Positions 19,307 to 28,858 of a stretch of 64,000 bases of DNA are shown here, one piece after another. The stretch covers positions 62,001-126,000 of the forward strand of contig NZ_CP071518.1 in assembly GCF_016613535.2 (NCBI RefSeq), written 5' to 3'. The notes under the pieces were generated by a model. That model saw only the letters and a list, made by a program, of their open reading frames with translations, was not told the DNA's origin and searched no databases. Source of the stretch: Lysobacter solisilvae. Lineage in GTDB: Bacteria; Pseudomonadota; Gammaproteobacteria; Xanthomonadales; Xanthomonadaceae. Every line of letters begins with the position of its first letter. The stretch's first letter is position 1. The position numbers and the translations under genes were made by a program.

Positions 19307-20670
19307 AGAAACTGTTTGCCTGCCTCCTCGTGGCCGCCGGCATTGCCGGCGCCCCCGCAGCCTTCTCACAGGCACCGTCCACCGGCCTGCAACCCGTCGA
19401 CCGGATCGCCGCCATCGTCGACGAGGACGTCGTCCTGCGCAGCGAGCTTGATCGCGCCGTCGCCAACGTGCGCAGCCAGTATTCCGGCCGCCAGGTCGAG
19501 CTGCCGCCCGAAGAGGTCCTGGAACGCCAGGTGCTCGAGCGCCTGGTGCTGCAGAAGCTGCAGCTGGCCCGCGCCGAGCAGACCGGCGTGCGCGTCACCG
19601 ACCAGGAAGTCGACGCCGCGCTGGGCAACATCGCGCAGCAGAACAAGATGACCATGGACCAGTTGCGCGCGCAGGTCGCCCGCGACGGCACGCCGTACGA
19701 GGACTTCCGTGCCTCCATCCGCGAGGAACTGATCATCCAGCGCATGCGCCAGCGCTTTGCGCAGACGCGCGTGTCGGTCAGCGAATCGGAAGTCGATGCG
19801 GCCATGAGCGCCCAGCAGGCCGGCGGCGTGCAGTACCACATGGCCCACATCCTGGTCGGCCTGCCGGAAGGCGCCACCCCGGAACAGATCGAAACCGCCA
19901 AGGGCAAGATCGAGGGCATCCAAGGCCTCATCAGCCGCGGTGAGATGGATTTCGCGGCGGCCGCCGTCCGCTACTCCGACAGCCCCAACGCGCTGGAAGG
20001 CGGTGATCTGGGCTGGCGCAGCGCCGACGAGATCCCGCCGGCATTCGCGCAGATGATCAGCCAGATGCAGCCGGGCCAGGTCAGCGCCCCGATCCGCGGC
20101 TCGAGCGGCTTCCAGCTGGTCAGGCTGGTGGAAGTGCGCAACGCCGAGCAGGGCAGCGGTGCCCAGATGGTCACCCAAGTGCATGCCCGGCACATTCTGA
20201 TCCGTACCGAGAACGCGGTGGCCGACGCGGCCGCCCGCTCGAAGATCGACACGATCGCGGCCCGCCTCGCCGGTGGCGCCGATTTCGCCGAACTCGCCCG
20301 CGCCGAATCGCAGGACCCGAACAGCAAGCCCAATGGCGGTGATCTGGGCTGGTTCGTGCCGGACCAGTTCGGCCTCAGCTTCGGCAGCCAGCTGAGCGCA
20401 CTGACCGACGGCCAGGTTTCCGCACCGTTCAACACCGATGCGGGCTGGCATATCGTCCAGCGTCTGGGAACGCGCCAGACCGATGCCGGCGAGCAGAACC
20501 GCCGCGCGCAGGTCAGCGACGTCATCGGCCGCCGCAAGCTCGAGGAAGAGTGGAGCCGTTACCTGCGCGAGATCCGTGGCGAAGCCTACGTGGTCGACAT
20601 GCGCAAGGGCATCCCGACCGAGACGCCGGCCGAGGCCCCGCCCGCCACCACCACGCCGCCCAACGGCTGA
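19303..20670 (+). CDS. surA: Periplasmic chaperone / peptidylprolyl isomerase SurA
   Basis: Chaperone that escorts outer-membrane proteins, LptD among them, to the BAM complex. 455 residues: signal peptide (MKKLFACLLVAAGIAGAPAA), SurA N-terminal domain (about 25-165), and two parvulin domains, one starting near QYHMAHILVG and the second near QVHARHILIR, each with a GGDLGW turn. The C-terminal helix is followed by a Pro/Thr-rich tail. ATGA overlap with lptD and a 2-nt gap to pdxA indicate one operon. Confidence 0.95.
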   Translation: MKKLFACLLVAAGIAGAPAAFSQAPSTGLQPVDRIAAIVDEDVVLRSELDRAVANVRSQYSGRQVELPPEEVLERQVLERLVLQKLQLARAEQTGVRVTDQEVDAALGNIAQQNKMTMDQLRAQVARDGTPYEDFRASIREELIIQRMRQRFAQTRVSVSESEVDAAMSAQQAGGVQYHMAHILVGLPEGATPEQIETAKGKIEGIQGLISRGEMDFAAAAVRYSDSPNALEGGDLGWRSADEIPPAFAQMISQMQPGQVSAPIRGSSGFQLVRLVEVRNAEQGSGAQMVTQVHARHILIRTENAVADAAARSKIDTIAARLAGGADFAELARAESQDPNSKPNGGDLGWFVPDQFGLSFGSQLSALTDGQVSAPFNTDAGWHIVQRLGTRQTDAGEQNRRAQVSDVIGRRKLEEEWSRYLREIRGEAYVVDMRKGIPTETPAEAPPATTTPPNG

Positions 20671-20672
20671 TC

Positions 20673-21662
20673 ATGCGACCCGTCCGGCTCGCGCTGGTTC
20701 CGGGTGAACCGGCCGGCGTGGGTCCGGAACTGTGCGTGCGGCTCGCCCAGCAGCCGCGCGACCATGCTCTGACGGTCTTCGCCGATGCGCGCACGCTGCA
20801 GGCGGCCGCCCAAGTCCTGCAGCAGCCACTGCAACTGCTGCCCTTCGACCGCTCCCGGCCGGCCGCCGCCGACGCGCCTGGCACGCTGTCGCTGGTCGAG
20901 ATCCCCCTGCCCGCCCCGCCCTCCTTCGGCACGCCCGATCCGCGCAATGCCGCCGCGGTCGTCCGGGCGCTGCACGCCGCCGCCGCGGGCTGCCTGGGCG
21001 GCACGTTCGATGGCCTGGTCACCGGCCCCGTCCACAAGGCCGCCATCAACGAGGGCGGGATCGCCTACACCGGCACGACGGAGCTGCTGGCGCGGCAGGC
21101 CGGCTGCGACGTGGTGATGATGCTGGCCAACGACATCGTCCGCGTGGCGCTGGTCACCACCCACCTGCCGCTGCGCGCGGTGGCCGACGCCATCACGCCA
21201 CAGGCGCTGGCCGACACGCTGCGGATTACCCACGCGGCCCTGTGCCGGGATTTCGGGCTGGCCGATCCGGTGATCGCGGTGCTCGGGCTCAATCCCCACG
21301 CGGGCGAGGCCGGCCACCTGGGCCGCGAAGAGCTGGATGTCATCGAACCCGCCCTGGACCGGCTGCGGGCGCAGGGCATGCGCCTGGTCGGTCCTCTGCC
21401 AGCCGATACGGCCTTCCTGCCGGGCAAGCTCAGGGACTTCGACGCGGTGGTCGCGATGTACCACGACCAGGGCCTGCCGGTGCTCAAGTACAGCGGCTTC
21501 GAACAGGCCGTGAACCTGACCCTCGGCCTGCCCTACCCACGCGTGGCGGTCGACCACGGAACCGCGCTGGACCTGGCCGGCAGCGGACGTGCGGATCCGT
21601 CGAGCCTGTTCGCGGCCGCGCGCACCTGCGCGGCCATCGCACGCCTGCGACAAAGCGTCTGA
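20673..21662 (+). CDS. pdxA: 4-hydroxythreonine-4-phosphate dehydrogenase
   Basis: Oxidises 4-phosphohydroxy-L-threonine in the DXP-dependent pyridoxal phosphate pathway. 329 residues from ATG 20673, two bases after the surA stop. Conserved features are LVTGPVHKAAI, the metal-binding histidine regions (TTHLPLRAV, LGLNPHAGE, MYHDQGLPVLK) and the C-terminal VDHGTALDLAG. The N-terminal substrate motif reads VPGEPAGVGPE where GDPAGIGPE is the common form, a conservative Asp-to-Glu change. Confidence 0.93.
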   Translation: MRPVRLALVPGEPAGVGPELCVRLAQQPRDHALTVFADARTLQAAAQVLQQPLQLLPFDRSRPAAADAPGTLSLVEIPLPAPPSFGTPDPRNAAAVVRALHAAAAGCLGGTFDGLVTGPVHKAAINEGGIAYTGTTELLARQAGCDVVMMLANDIVRVALVTTHLPLRAVADAITPQALADTLRITHAALCRDFGLADPVIAVLGLNPHAGEAGHLGREELDVIEPALDRLRAQGMRLVGPLPADTAFLPGKLRDFDAVVAMYHDQGLPVLKYSGFEQAVNLTLGLPYPRVAVDHGTALDLAGSGRADPSSLFAAARTCAAIARLRQSV

Positions 21663-21755
21663 CCTCGCCCTCCCCACTGGCGTCCGCCGTGATCCTGCCC
21701 CGCCGCGCCGTGGCCACCATCGGCAGGCCCTCCCCGCGCAGGCCATAATCCCGCG

Positions 21756-22577
21756 ATGACCCGCTCCAGCCTGCCGCGCTCCGGCACTTTCTCCGAACCG
21801 GCCAAGAAGCATCTCGGCCAGCATTTCCTGCACGACCGCGGGATCATCTCGGACATCGTCCATGCCGTGGATCCGCAGCCCGGCGACCGCCTGGTGGAGA
21901 TCGGCCCGGGCCAGGGCGCGATCACGTTCCCGCTGCTGGACCGGCACGGCGAACTGACCGTGATCGAGTTCGACCGCGACCTGATCTTCCCGCTGACCGA
22001 GGCCGCACGCGCGCACGGCACGCTCGAGGTCATCCACCGCGACGTGCTCACGGTCGACTTCTCCGCGCTGGCCCACAACGGCGGCCCGATCCGCCTCGTC
22101 GGCAACCTGCCCTACAACCTGTCCTCGCCGATCCTGTTCCACGCGCTGGACCATGCGCCTGCGATCCGCGACATGCACTTCATGCTGCAGAAGGAAGTGG
22201 TCGACCGCATGGCCGCCGGCCCGGGCAGCAAGGTCTATGGCCGCCTGAGCGTGATGTTGCAGGCGTATTGCCACGTGACGCCATTGTTCACCGTGCCGCC
22301 CGCCGCTTTCCGGCCGCCGCCGAAGGTGGATTCGGCCGTGGTGCGGATGGTCCCGCGCGATCCGGCCAGCATCGGCGTCGTCGACCCGGCGGTGTTCGCC
22401 CATGTCGTGCGCGACGCGTTCGGCCAGCGCCGCAAGACCCTTCGCAACGCGCTGTCGCAGTTGTGCGACAGCCCGCAGATCGAGGCGGCCGGCATCCGCC
22501 CCGACGCGCGCGCCGAGCAGATCGAAGTGGCCGACTTCGTCACGCTGGCGAACCAGCTGGCCGCTCGCAGCGCGTGA
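21756..22577 (+). CDS. rsmA: 16S rRNA dimethyladenosine transferase
   Basis: KsgA/RsmA dimethylates two adjacent adenosines in the 3' hairpin of 16S rRNA during 30S maturation. 273 residues with the family start [11 protein letters not shown], the SAM-binding motif [19 protein letters not shown], and the catalytic NLPYNLSSP. The C-terminal RRKTLRNAL segment is also typical. It sits 93 bp after pdxA in the conserved gene order. Confidence 0.96.
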   Translation: MTRSSLPRSGTFSEPAKKHLGQHFLHDRGIISDIVHAVDPQPGDRLVEIGPGQGAITFPLLDRHGELTVIEFDRDLIFPLTEAARAHGTLEVIHRDVLTVDFSALAHNGGPIRLVGNLPYNLSSPILFHALDHAPAIRDMHFMLQKEVVDRMAAGPGSKVYGRLSVMLQAYCHVTPLFTVPPAAFRPPPKVDSAVVRMVPRDPASIGVVDPAVFAHVVRDAFGQRRKTLRNALSQLCDSPQIEAAGIRPDARAEQIEVADFVTLANQLAARSA

Positions 22578-22651
22578 GCGGCGGCCGTGCGGCACGCGCC
22601 GATGGCTGCGCCGCGTATCGCTGGACCCGGCCATCTGGCTACACTGTCGCC

Positions 22652-23029
22652 ATGGAACGCCTTTACGCCATGCAGATCGACGTGGCGGCGCGCTACCTGG
22701 ACGACCAGTCCGAACCGGCGCAGTCCCGCTACGTATTCGCCTACACCATCCGCATCCACAACAGCGGCAACGTGCCCGCGCGCCTGATCGCGCGCCACTG
22801 GGTCATCACCGACGCCAACGGCAAGGTGGAGGAAGTCGAGGGCGAGGGCGTGGTCGGTGAACAGCCCTACCTGCGTCCCGGCGAACGCTTCGAATACACG
22901 TCCGGCGCCGTGCTGGAGACGGACCTGGGCATGATGCGGGGCGACTACAAGATGCTGGCCGACGACGGCACGCGCTTCGAGGCGCCGATCCCGCAGTTCA
23001 CCCTGACCGTGCCACGGACCCTGCACTGA
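22652..23029 (+). CDS. apaG: ApaG domain protein
   Basis: Fibronectin-III-like ApaG protein of 125 residues, the usual length. Conserved segments are [24 protein letters not shown], the GEGVVGEQP loop (GxGxxG) and [21 protein letters not shown] 22652 is chosen because the domain begins at once. Biochemical role unsettled; it lies in the conserved rsmA-apaG-apaH order, 10 bp before apaH. Confidence 0.94.
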   Translation: MERLYAMQIDVAARYLDDQSEPAQSRYVFAYTIRIHNSGNVPARLIARHWVITDANGKVEEVEGEGVVGEQPYLRPGERFEYTSGAVLETDLGMMRGDYKMLADDGTRFEAPIPQFTLTVPRTLH

Positions 23030-23039
23030 TGGTGGCGGC

Positions 23040-23918
23040 ATGAGCGTCTGGGCCATCGGCGACCTGCAGGGCTGCTACGACGCGACCCGTCGACTGCTGG
23101 ACACGATCAACTTCGATCCCGCGCGTGACCGCCTGTGGTTCTGCGGCGACCTGGTCAACCGCGGCGGGCAATCGGTGGAAACGCTGCGCCTGGTGCACTC
23201 GCTGCGGGCCAGCAGTGTGGTGGTGCTGGGCAACCACGACCTGTCGCTGCTGGCCATCGGCGAGCGGCGCGAGGAAGAACAGCGCAAGGTCAATCCCGAC
23301 CTGCAGGGCGTGCTGTTCGCCCCGGACGGACGTGAACTGCTGGGCTGGCTGCGTATGCAGAAGCTCATGCACGTCGACCGCGAGCTCGGCTGGATGATGG
23401 TGCATGCCGGCATCGCGCCGAAGTGGACCAGCCAGCTGGCCGAACGCTATGCCCGCGAGATCGAGGAACGGCTGCGCGGCGACCAGTTCGGGCGCCTGCT
23501 CAAGAACATGTACGGCGACAAGCCGGCTTGGCATCCCAAGCTCACCGGCCTGGACCGGGAGCGCGCGATCATCAACATTTTCACGCGCCTGCGTTACTGC
23601 ACGCCGCGCGGCCGCATTTCCTTCGAAGACAAGGGTCCGCCAGGCACGCAGCCGCCCGGCCTGTACCCGTGGTATTCGGTGCCCGGGCGGGTGGAGCGCG
23701 ACCTGAAGGTCGTCTGCGGCCACTGGTCGACGCTTGGCCTGTTCATTGGCCACGGCGTGCACGCCATCGACACGGGCGCGGTGTGGGGCGGAAAGCTCAC
23801 CGCGCTGCAGTTGGACACCGACGAACTGCGCGTCGTGCAGGTGCGCGGCCGCGACGTGCCCGCCAATCCGCCACGCCCGCGCCCGCCCCACCATCGGCCG
23901 GCGCCCCCGCCGCGCTGA
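23040..23918 (+). CDS. apaH: Symmetrical bis(5'-nucleosyl)-tetraphosphatase
   Basis: Hydrolyses Ap4A to two ADP; also reported to remove Np4 caps from RNA. 292 residues with the phosphoesterase metal motifs GDLQGC (7-12), GDLVNRG (36-42), GNHD (64-67) and later VHAG and GHW. The last 20 residues are a Pro/Arg-rich tail (ending RPAPPPR) beyond the catalytic domain. It closes the lptD-to-apaH plus-strand block. Confidence 0.95.
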   Translation: MSVWAIGDLQGCYDATRRLLDTINFDPARDRLWFCGDLVNRGGQSVETLRLVHSLRASSVVVLGNHDLSLLAIGERREEEQRKVNPDLQGVLFAPDGRELLGWLRMQKLMHVDRELGWMMVHAGIAPKWTSQLAERYAREIEERLRGDQFGRLLKNMYGDKPAWHPKLTGLDRERAIINIFTRLRYCTPRGRISFEDKGPPGTQPPGLYPWYSVPGRVERDLKVVCGHWSTLGLFIGHGVHAIDTGAVWGGKLTALQLDTDELRVVQVRGRDVPANPPRPRPPHHRPAPPPR

Positions 23919-23947
23919 CGCGGCGTGACGGGGAGCCGGCGTACCCG

Positions 23948-24141
23948 GTGCTGACCAGAGGCCGCCGAAACCTGGCGGTGCCCTGGTACCTGGCCGGGAT
24001 TTCCCCGTTTCCTGGGCGTCCTGACCGGCGCGCCGCCGATGGCACGCCACTGGTGATCCACAACTTCGGCGGGGACACGCGCGGAGCAGACCGGCTGCTT
24101 GCCGGCGCGATCACCGGCCAGTACTGGCCGGTGCTGGCAAC
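23948..24141 (+). pseudogene. Fragment resembling the C-terminus of a DUF1287 protein
   Basis: Between apaH and the convergent folA, a plus-strand frame encodes LAVPWYLAG followed by DGTPLVIHNFGGDTRGADR and LLAGAITGQYWPV. From memory of the family this resembles the C-terminal part of DUF1287 proteins (D-G-x-P-L-V-I-H-N-I-G, then x-I-x-G-H-Y). About 60 codons are present, with no N-terminal part, start codon or ribosome-binding site. If correct, it is a relic of a lost gene. Confidence 0.4.
24112..24133. other. 22-bp perfect palindrome at the apaH/folA convergent junction
   Basis: CACCGGCCAGT followed by its exact reverse complement ACTGGCCGGTG, 12 bp from the folA stop codon. It could fold as a bidirectional terminator stem, though no T-run follows on either strand and the stem has no loop; it could also be a protein-binding site. 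Confidence 0.5.
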
Positions 24142-24144
24142 CGC

Positions 24145-24663
24145 TCAGTCCGCGACGTCGGACGCGACGTCGACGCGCGAGTAATCGACGAATTCGAAGG
24201 CATGCTTGTGGCGGGCATCGCGCACGTGGCTTTCGCGCGCCATCTGCGTCCACTGCGCCGCCTCGAATCGCGGGAAGAACACGTCGGCGCCGTCGACATC
24301 GGTGTCGACGTGGGTCAGGTGCATCCGCTGCGCCACCGGCAGGCAGAGCGCGTACACCTCGCCGCCACCGATCACGCACAGTTCCAGCGCCTCCTGCTGG
24401 CGGGCCAAGTCGAGCGCCTCGTCCAGCGAGGCGACCGCTTCCATGCCCTCGAAGGGTGCCGTGCCCGAACGCGTGAGCACCAGGTTGCGCCGCTGTGGCA
24501 ACGCGCGGCCCAGCGACAACGCCGTCTTCGCGCCCATCAGCACCGGCTTGCCCAGCGTGAGCGCCTTGAAGCGCTTGAGATCATCCGGCAGGTGCCAGGG
24601 CAACTGGTTGCCCCGCCCGATCGCGAAGCGGCGGTCCAGGGCGGCAATCAGGCTGATGCGCAT
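24145..24663 (-). CDS. folA: Dihydrofolate reductase
   Basis: Reduces dihydrofolate to tetrahydrofolate with NADPH, regenerating the cofactor consumed by ThyA. 172 residues, single domain. Visible features: IGRGNQLPWHLPDDLKRFK with catalytic Asp28, the NADPH-loop PVLMGAKT (many homologues have GRKT), and VIGGGEVYALCLP. It lies 99 bp after thyA on the same strand. Confidence 0.95.
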   Translation of the reverse strand: MRISLIAALDRRFAIGRGNQLPWHLPDDLKRFKALTLGKPVLMGAKTALSLGRALPQRRNLVLTRSGTAPFEGMEAVASLDEALDLARQQEALELCVIGGGEVYALCLPVAQRMHLTHVDTDVDGADVFFPRFEAAQWTQMARESHVRDARHKHAFEFVDYSRVDVASDVAD

Positions 24664-24762
24664 CGCAGTCGTCCTCCGGGCGGTCCTGTTCGAGGTCTGT
24701 CGGGTTGCGGACGAGTATCGCGACCGGCGCGTGTGCGATCGATCATCGGCATCCTGGCGAAC

Positions 24763-25557
24763 CTAGACCGCGACCGGCGCCTTGATCGCCGGCATCGGGT
24801 CGTAGCCTTCGATGGCGATGTCGTCGAACGTGAAAGCGGCCAGGTCGTCCACGCCGGGGGTCAGGCGCAGGCGCGGCAGCGGCCGCGGCGTGCGCGCGAG
24901 CTGCTCGCGCGCCTGCTCGAAGTGGTTGGTGTACAGGTGCGCGTCGCCGAGCGTGTGCACGAAGTCGCCGACGCCCAGTCCGCACACCTGCGCGACCATG
25001 TGCGTGAGCAGCGCATAGCTGGCGATGTTGAACGGCACGCCGAGGAAGATGTCGCCGCTGCGCTGGTAGAGCTGGCAACTGAGTTTCCCGTCGGCGACGT
25101 AGAACTGGAACAGGGTGTGGCACGGCATCAGCGCCATGTCCGGCAGGTCGGCCACGTTCCATGCCGAGACGATCAGCCGGCGCGAATCGGGATTGCGACG
25201 GATCTCGTCGACCACCCACCGGATCTGGTCGATTTCGCGCCCGTCGGTGCCCGCCCAGCGCCGCCACTGCTTGCCGTACACCGGGCCCAGCTCGCCGTCG
25301 GCATCGGCCCACTCGTCCCAGATCGATACCTTGTTTTCGCGCAGGTACGCCACGTTGGTCTCGCCGCGCAGGAACCACAGCAGTTCGTGCACGATCGACC
25401 GCAGGTGCAGCTTCTTGGTGGTCACCAGCGGGAACCCCTGGGCCAAGTCGAAGCGCATCTGCCAGCCGAACACGCTGCGGGTGCCGGTGCCGGTGCGGTC
25501 GGCTTTGTCCTGGCCGTGTTCCAGCACGTGGCGGAGGAGGTCGAGGTACTGCTTCAT
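24763..25557 (-). CDS. thyA: Thymidylate synthase
   Basis: Methylates dUMP to dTMP using methylene-tetrahydrofolate. 264 residues, the exact length of the E. coli enzyme. [11 protein letters not shown] is the phosphate-binding start, [11 protein letters not shown] carries the catalytic Cys146, and [17 protein letters not shown] binds dUMP. ATG 25557 follows AAGG. It lies between lgt and folA on the minus strand, a common arrangement. Confidence 0.97.
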   Translation of the reverse strand: MKQYLDLLRHVLEHGQDKADRTGTGTRSVFGWQMRFDLAQGFPLVTTKKLHLRSIVHELLWFLRGETNVAYLRENKVSIWDEWADADGELGPVYGKQWRRWAGTDGREIDQIRWVVDEIRRNPDSRRLIVSAWNVADLPDMALMPCHTLFQFYVADGKLSCQLYQRSGDIFLGVPFNIASYALLTHMVAQVCGLGVGDFVHTLGDAHLYTNHFEQAREQLARTPRPLPRLRLTPGVDDLAAFTFDDIAIEGYDPMPAIKAPVAV

Positions 25558-25619
25558 GTCGGAACCTTGCAGCTCATGCGTTGGAGATCGAGTCCTGCGG
25601 CGTGGGTCGCGCTTCGTAG

Positions 25620-26522
25620 TCAGGCCGCGCTCGGCGCCAGCGTGGGCGAGCGGCGCGAGCGCCACAGCCAGAACAGGCCCAGTGCGATCAGCGGCACGCT
25701 CAGCACCTGGCCCATCGTCAGCCAGCCCATCGCCAGGTAGCCCGCGTCGCCGACCTGCGCATCGGGCACCCGCACGAACTCGACGATGAAGCGGAACGTG
25801 CCGTACAGCAGCGCGAACACGCCCATCACCGCGTAGCGGGGGCGCGGCTGGCGCGAGAACCACCACAGCAGCACGAACATCGTCAGCCCCTCCAGGCCTG
25901 CCTGGTACAGCTGCGAGGGATGCCGGGCGTAAGCGTCCAGCGCTCCGGTGGCGAACTGGGCCTGCAGCTGATCGAGCGGAATCCCCTGGAGCTGGGGATC
26001 GGTGGGAAACACGACGCCCCAGTCGCCCTGCGTCGGCTTGCCGAACAGTTCGCCATTGATGTAGTTGCCGAGGCGGCCGAACCCCAGGCCCGGCGGCACC
26101 AGCGGGGCAACGAAATCCAGCGTGTCGGCCAAGTGGTGGCGATGCCGGCGCGACCACAGCCACGCGGCCACCAGCACGCCCAGCAGGCCGCCGTGGAAAC
26201 TCATGCCGCCCTGCCAGATCTTGAACACCTGCAAGGGCTCGGCGAGATAGGTCGACAGGTCGTAGAACAGGATGTAGCCCAGCCGGCCGCCCAGGACCGC
26301 GCCCAGTGCGCCGTAGAAGATCAGGTCGCCGAAGCCCTGCTCGTCCACGCCGGGCAGCCGCCCGGCACGGATCCGGCTGCGCCCCAGCCACCAGGCGGTG
26401 GCGAAGGCGAACAGGTACATGACGCCGTACCAGTGGATCTGCGGATGGACGGTACCCACGACCGGCAGGTTCCAAGTGCCGAGGTCGAGTGCGATGGGAT
26501 CGATCTGGTGCAGTACCGTCAT
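25620..26522 (-). CDS. lgt: Prolipoprotein diacylglyceryl transferase
   Basis: Transfers diacylglycerol from phosphatidylglycerol to the lipobox cysteine, the first step of lipoprotein maturation in the inner membrane. 300 residues and about seven membrane helices. The Lgt signature [13 protein letters not shown] starts at 149, with essential Arg150; GGMSFHGG carries catalytic-region His110, and ARHPSQLYQ is the second signature. The Met at 26522 is the natural start; the frame is open further upstream without similarity. It is first of the lgt-thyA-folA run. Confidence 0.96.
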   Translation of the reverse strand: MTVLHQIDPIALDLGTWNLPVVGTVHPQIHWYGVMYLFAFATAWWLGRSRIRAGRLPGVDEQGFGDLIFYGALGAVLGGRLGYILFYDLSTYLAEPLQVFKIWQGGMSFHGGLLGVLVAAWLWSRRHRHHLADTLDFVAPLVPPGLGFGRLGNYINGELFGKPTQGDWGVVFPTDPQLQGIPLDQLQAQFATGALDAYARHPSQLYQAGLEGLTMFVLLWWFSRQPRPRYAVMGVFALLYGTFRFIVEFVRVPDAQVGDAGYLAMGWLTMGQVLSVPLIALGLFWLWRSRRSPTLAPSAA

Positions 26523-26629
26523 GCGGGGTGAGCCGTGGGGGAATAGCGCATTGTGCCTTGGCCGGGCCGGGCCGCACATGGCAGGCCGCGCAACGCGGCG
26601 GTGCGCAGGCCGCAGGCCGACGGGGGGCG

Positions 26630-27130
26630 TCAGAACACGTGGGGTTCGTCGGGTAGCTCGTTCTCGTCGACGTAATCGGCGTCGCGCGGGAAGTGCGCCT
26701 CGACCAGCGCCGACAGGGCGGCCACGCCCTGCAGCACGGCCTCCAGCGCTTCCCCGGCGCGCAGGCGCTCTTCGACCAGCTGGCACGCGCCCCGCCACTG
26801 CTCCGGGCTGACCAGGCCCTGGAATCCGCGATCGGCCACGATCTCGATGCGGTGGTCGGCCAGCAGCAGGTACAGCAGCACGCCGTTGTTGGCGCGCGTG
26901 TCCCAGACCCGCAGCTGTGCGAAGACGTCCTGCGCGCGGGCGCGCGCGGTCACGCCGGCCAGGACGGCGCGCGGATGCAACGCGCTTTCCACCGCGAAGC
27001 GCACCTCCCCGGTGTGGCGCGATTCGGCCGCATGGATCGCCTGCGCGATGCGCTCGAGCGCATCGGCGGCGAACAGACGCCGCGTGCCGGGGGCGAACAG
27101 GTGCCGGAGCAGTCGCATCAGGGTCTCCAT
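26630..27130 (-). CDS. TPM domain protein (short, no signal peptide)
   Basis: 166 residues with a TPM (DUF477) domain, recognisable from [39 protein letters not shown] and [12 protein letters not shown]. Unlike its upstream neighbour it has no clear signal peptide or glycine tail. Only 7 bp separate it from the larger TPM gene. TPM proteins commonly occur with LemA; their role is thought to be in membrane maintenance, without a settled activity. Confidence 0.85.
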   Translation of the reverse strand: METLMRLLRHLFAPGTRRLFAADALERIAQAIHAAESRHTGEVRFAVESALHPRAVLAGVTARARAQDVFAQLRVWDTRANNGVLLYLLLADHRIEIVADRGFQGLVSPEQWRGACQLVEERLRAGEALEAVLQGVAALSALVEAHFPRDADYVDENELPDEPHVF

Positions 27131-27137
27131 CTCGCCG

Positions 27138-28052
27138 CTACCAGCTGCCGGAGGCGCCGCCGCCTCCGCTCATGCCGCCGCCACCAGACCAGCCGCCACC
27201 GCCGCCGCCGAAGCCGCCGCCACCAAAGCCACCGCCTCCAAAACCGCCGCCGCCAAAGCCGCCCCAGCCACGGTTTCCGGCATAACGACCGCTCGGCAAT
27301 CCGAGCAGGCCCACGAACAGGCCGATCAAGGCGCCGATGCCGCCCACCAACGCCAGCGACGACAGCATCCAGGCGACGCCGCCGGCAGCCGCGCCGCCCA
27401 GTACGCCGCGGACCAGCTTCGGAACGGGATTGAGGAAGCCGCGGGCGACCTGCGCCACGATGAACGCGGCGAACAGGCCGAACAGCCAGTTGCCACCTTC
27501 GCGCTCCCCGCCGGCACCGCGGGGGGTCGCCGCCATGGGTGCCGGCAGCGGCTCGCCGTCGACGAGTTTCACCAGGGTGCCAGTGGCGTCGAGCAGGCCG
27601 CCGCCGAAATCGCCCGCGCGGAACTTCGGAACCAGGTATTCGTTGATGACACGGATCGCCGTGGCGTCGGGAATCGCACCTTCCAGGCCGTAGCCCACCT
27701 CGATCCTGGCGCGCCGGTCGTCCTTGGCCACGACCAGCAGCAGCCCGTCATCCACGCCCTTGCGCCCCAGCCGGTACGTCTCGTACGCGCGCACGGCGTA
27801 CTGCGCGATGTCCTCGGGCTGGGTGGTCGGCACGACCAGCACCTGCAGCTGGCTGCCCTTGCGCTGCTGCAGCGCTACGGCCTGCGCTTCGAGCCGGCTG
27901 CGGGTCATGGCGTCGATCGAGGCGGTGGTGTCGATCACCGGGCCGGTGAGCGGTGGCACCGCGGCGAGCGTCTGCGCGGCCGCCAGGGCGGGCGCGCAGG
28001 CGAGCAGCGCCACCATCGCACCCGCGTGCAGCGCCCGTGCGAAGCCGGTCAT
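27138..28052 (-). CDS. TPM domain protein, YgcG-like, with glycine-rich tail
   Basis: 304 residues: signal peptide (hydrophobic AMVALLACAPALAAAQ), TPM domain at about 35-155 (QLQVLVVPTTQPEDIAQYA, KGVDDGLLLVVAKDDRRARIEVGYGLEG), two membrane segments at about 187-205 and 225-253, and a C-terminal tail of GGGGFGG repeats ending SGGGGASGSW. This architecture matches YgcG-type proteins. It is second in a lemA-TPM-TPM operon, 28 bp after lemA. Confidence 0.88.
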   Translation of the reverse strand: MTGFARALHAGAMVALLACAPALAAAQTLAAVPPLTGPVIDTTASIDAMTRSRLEAQAVALQQRKGSQLQVLVVPTTQPEDIAQYAVRAYETYRLGRKGVDDGLLLVVAKDDRRARIEVGYGLEGAIPDATAIRVINEYLVPKFRAGDFGGGLLDATGTLVKLVDGEPLPAPMAATPRGAGGEREGGNWLFGLFAAFIVAQVARGFLNPVPKLVRGVLGGAAAGGVAWMLSSLALVGGIGALIGLFVGLLGLPSGRYAGNRGWGGFGGGGFGGGGFGGGGFGGGGGGWSGGGGMSGGGGASGSW

Positions 28053-28080
28053 CCCGTAATCCCGCCGGCACCCGTGGCGG

Positions 28081-28740
28081 TCACCCGCCCGCCGGCGCCG
28101 GTTGCTTCTGCTGGGCCGGCGGCGGCGGCGGCGCGGGCGGCGCAGGCGGCGCGGGCGGCTGGCCGAAATCGACCTTGGGGGCTTCCTGGATCTGCTGCAC
28201 GTTGTCGACGGTGAAGTTGGGCTTGGTCTTGTAGCCGAACATCATCGCGGTGAGGTTCTGCGGGAAGGAGCGGATGAAGGTGTTGAAGTCCTGCACCGTC
28301 TGGATATAGCGCTGGCGCTCGACGGTGATGCGGTTCTCGGTGCCTTCCAGCTGCGCCTGCAACTGCAGGAAGTTCTGGTCGGCCTTGAGCTGCGGATAGT
28401 TCTCGCTGACCATCAGCAGGCGGCCGATCGCGCTCTGCAATTCGCCCTGCGCCTGCTGGTAAGCCTGCAGGGAGGCCGGATCGTTGGCGTTGACGTTGAT
28501 GCTGCCGACCTTGGCGCGCGCCTCGGTGACCTGGGTCAGGACCTGCTGCTCATGGCTGGCGTAGCCCCGGACCGTGGCGACCAGGTTGGGCACCAGGTCG
28601 GCGCGGCGCTTGTAGACGTTGAGCACCTGCGACCAGGCGGCGTTCACCGCCTCGTCCTTCTGCTGGATGCTGTTGTAACCGCAACCGCCGAGCAGGCCGG
28701 TCATGGCCAGCAGCAGCACGAGCATCGCGAACCTGCGCAT
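28081..28740 (-). CDS. lemA: LemA family lipoprotein
   Basis: 219 residues with the lipobox LLGGC near residue 20, then the LemA fold: VYKRRADLVPNLVATVRGY, RLLMVSENYPQLKADQNF and LEGTENRITVERQRY. The tail is a Pro/Ala/Gln-rich stretch unusual for the family. GGGGGTA precedes ATG 28740. It is the second LemA in the window; the other pairs with an M48 protease, this one with two TPM proteins. Confidence 0.9.
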   Translation of the reverse strand: MRRFAMLVLLLAMTGLLGGCGYNSIQQKDEAVNAAWSQVLNVYKRRADLVPNLVATVRGYASHEQQVLTQVTEARAKVGSINVNANDPASLQAYQQAQGELQSAIGRLLMVSENYPQLKADQNFLQLQAQLEGTENRITVERQRYIQTVQDFNTFIRSFPQNLTAMMFGYKTKPNFTVDNVQQIQEAPKVDFGQPPAPPAPPAPPPPPAQQKQPAPAGG

Positions 28741-28814
28741 GGGATACCCCCAGGGTGGACTGGGGTGCATTGCACCATCGGGCCGAATTAAGGCGATGTG
28801 ATGACGAGGCGCCG

Positions 28815-28838
28815 CCGGCGCCCGCAGAGGGGCGCCGG
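28815..28838 (-). terminator. Strong hairpin after terC
   Basis: CCGGCGCCC and GGGCGCCGG form a perfect 9-bp stem with a 6-nt loop, 21 bp past the terC stop on the minus strand. No T-run follows. Confidence 0.35.
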
Positions 28839-28858
28839 GGCCGGATTGCGCAACGGCG

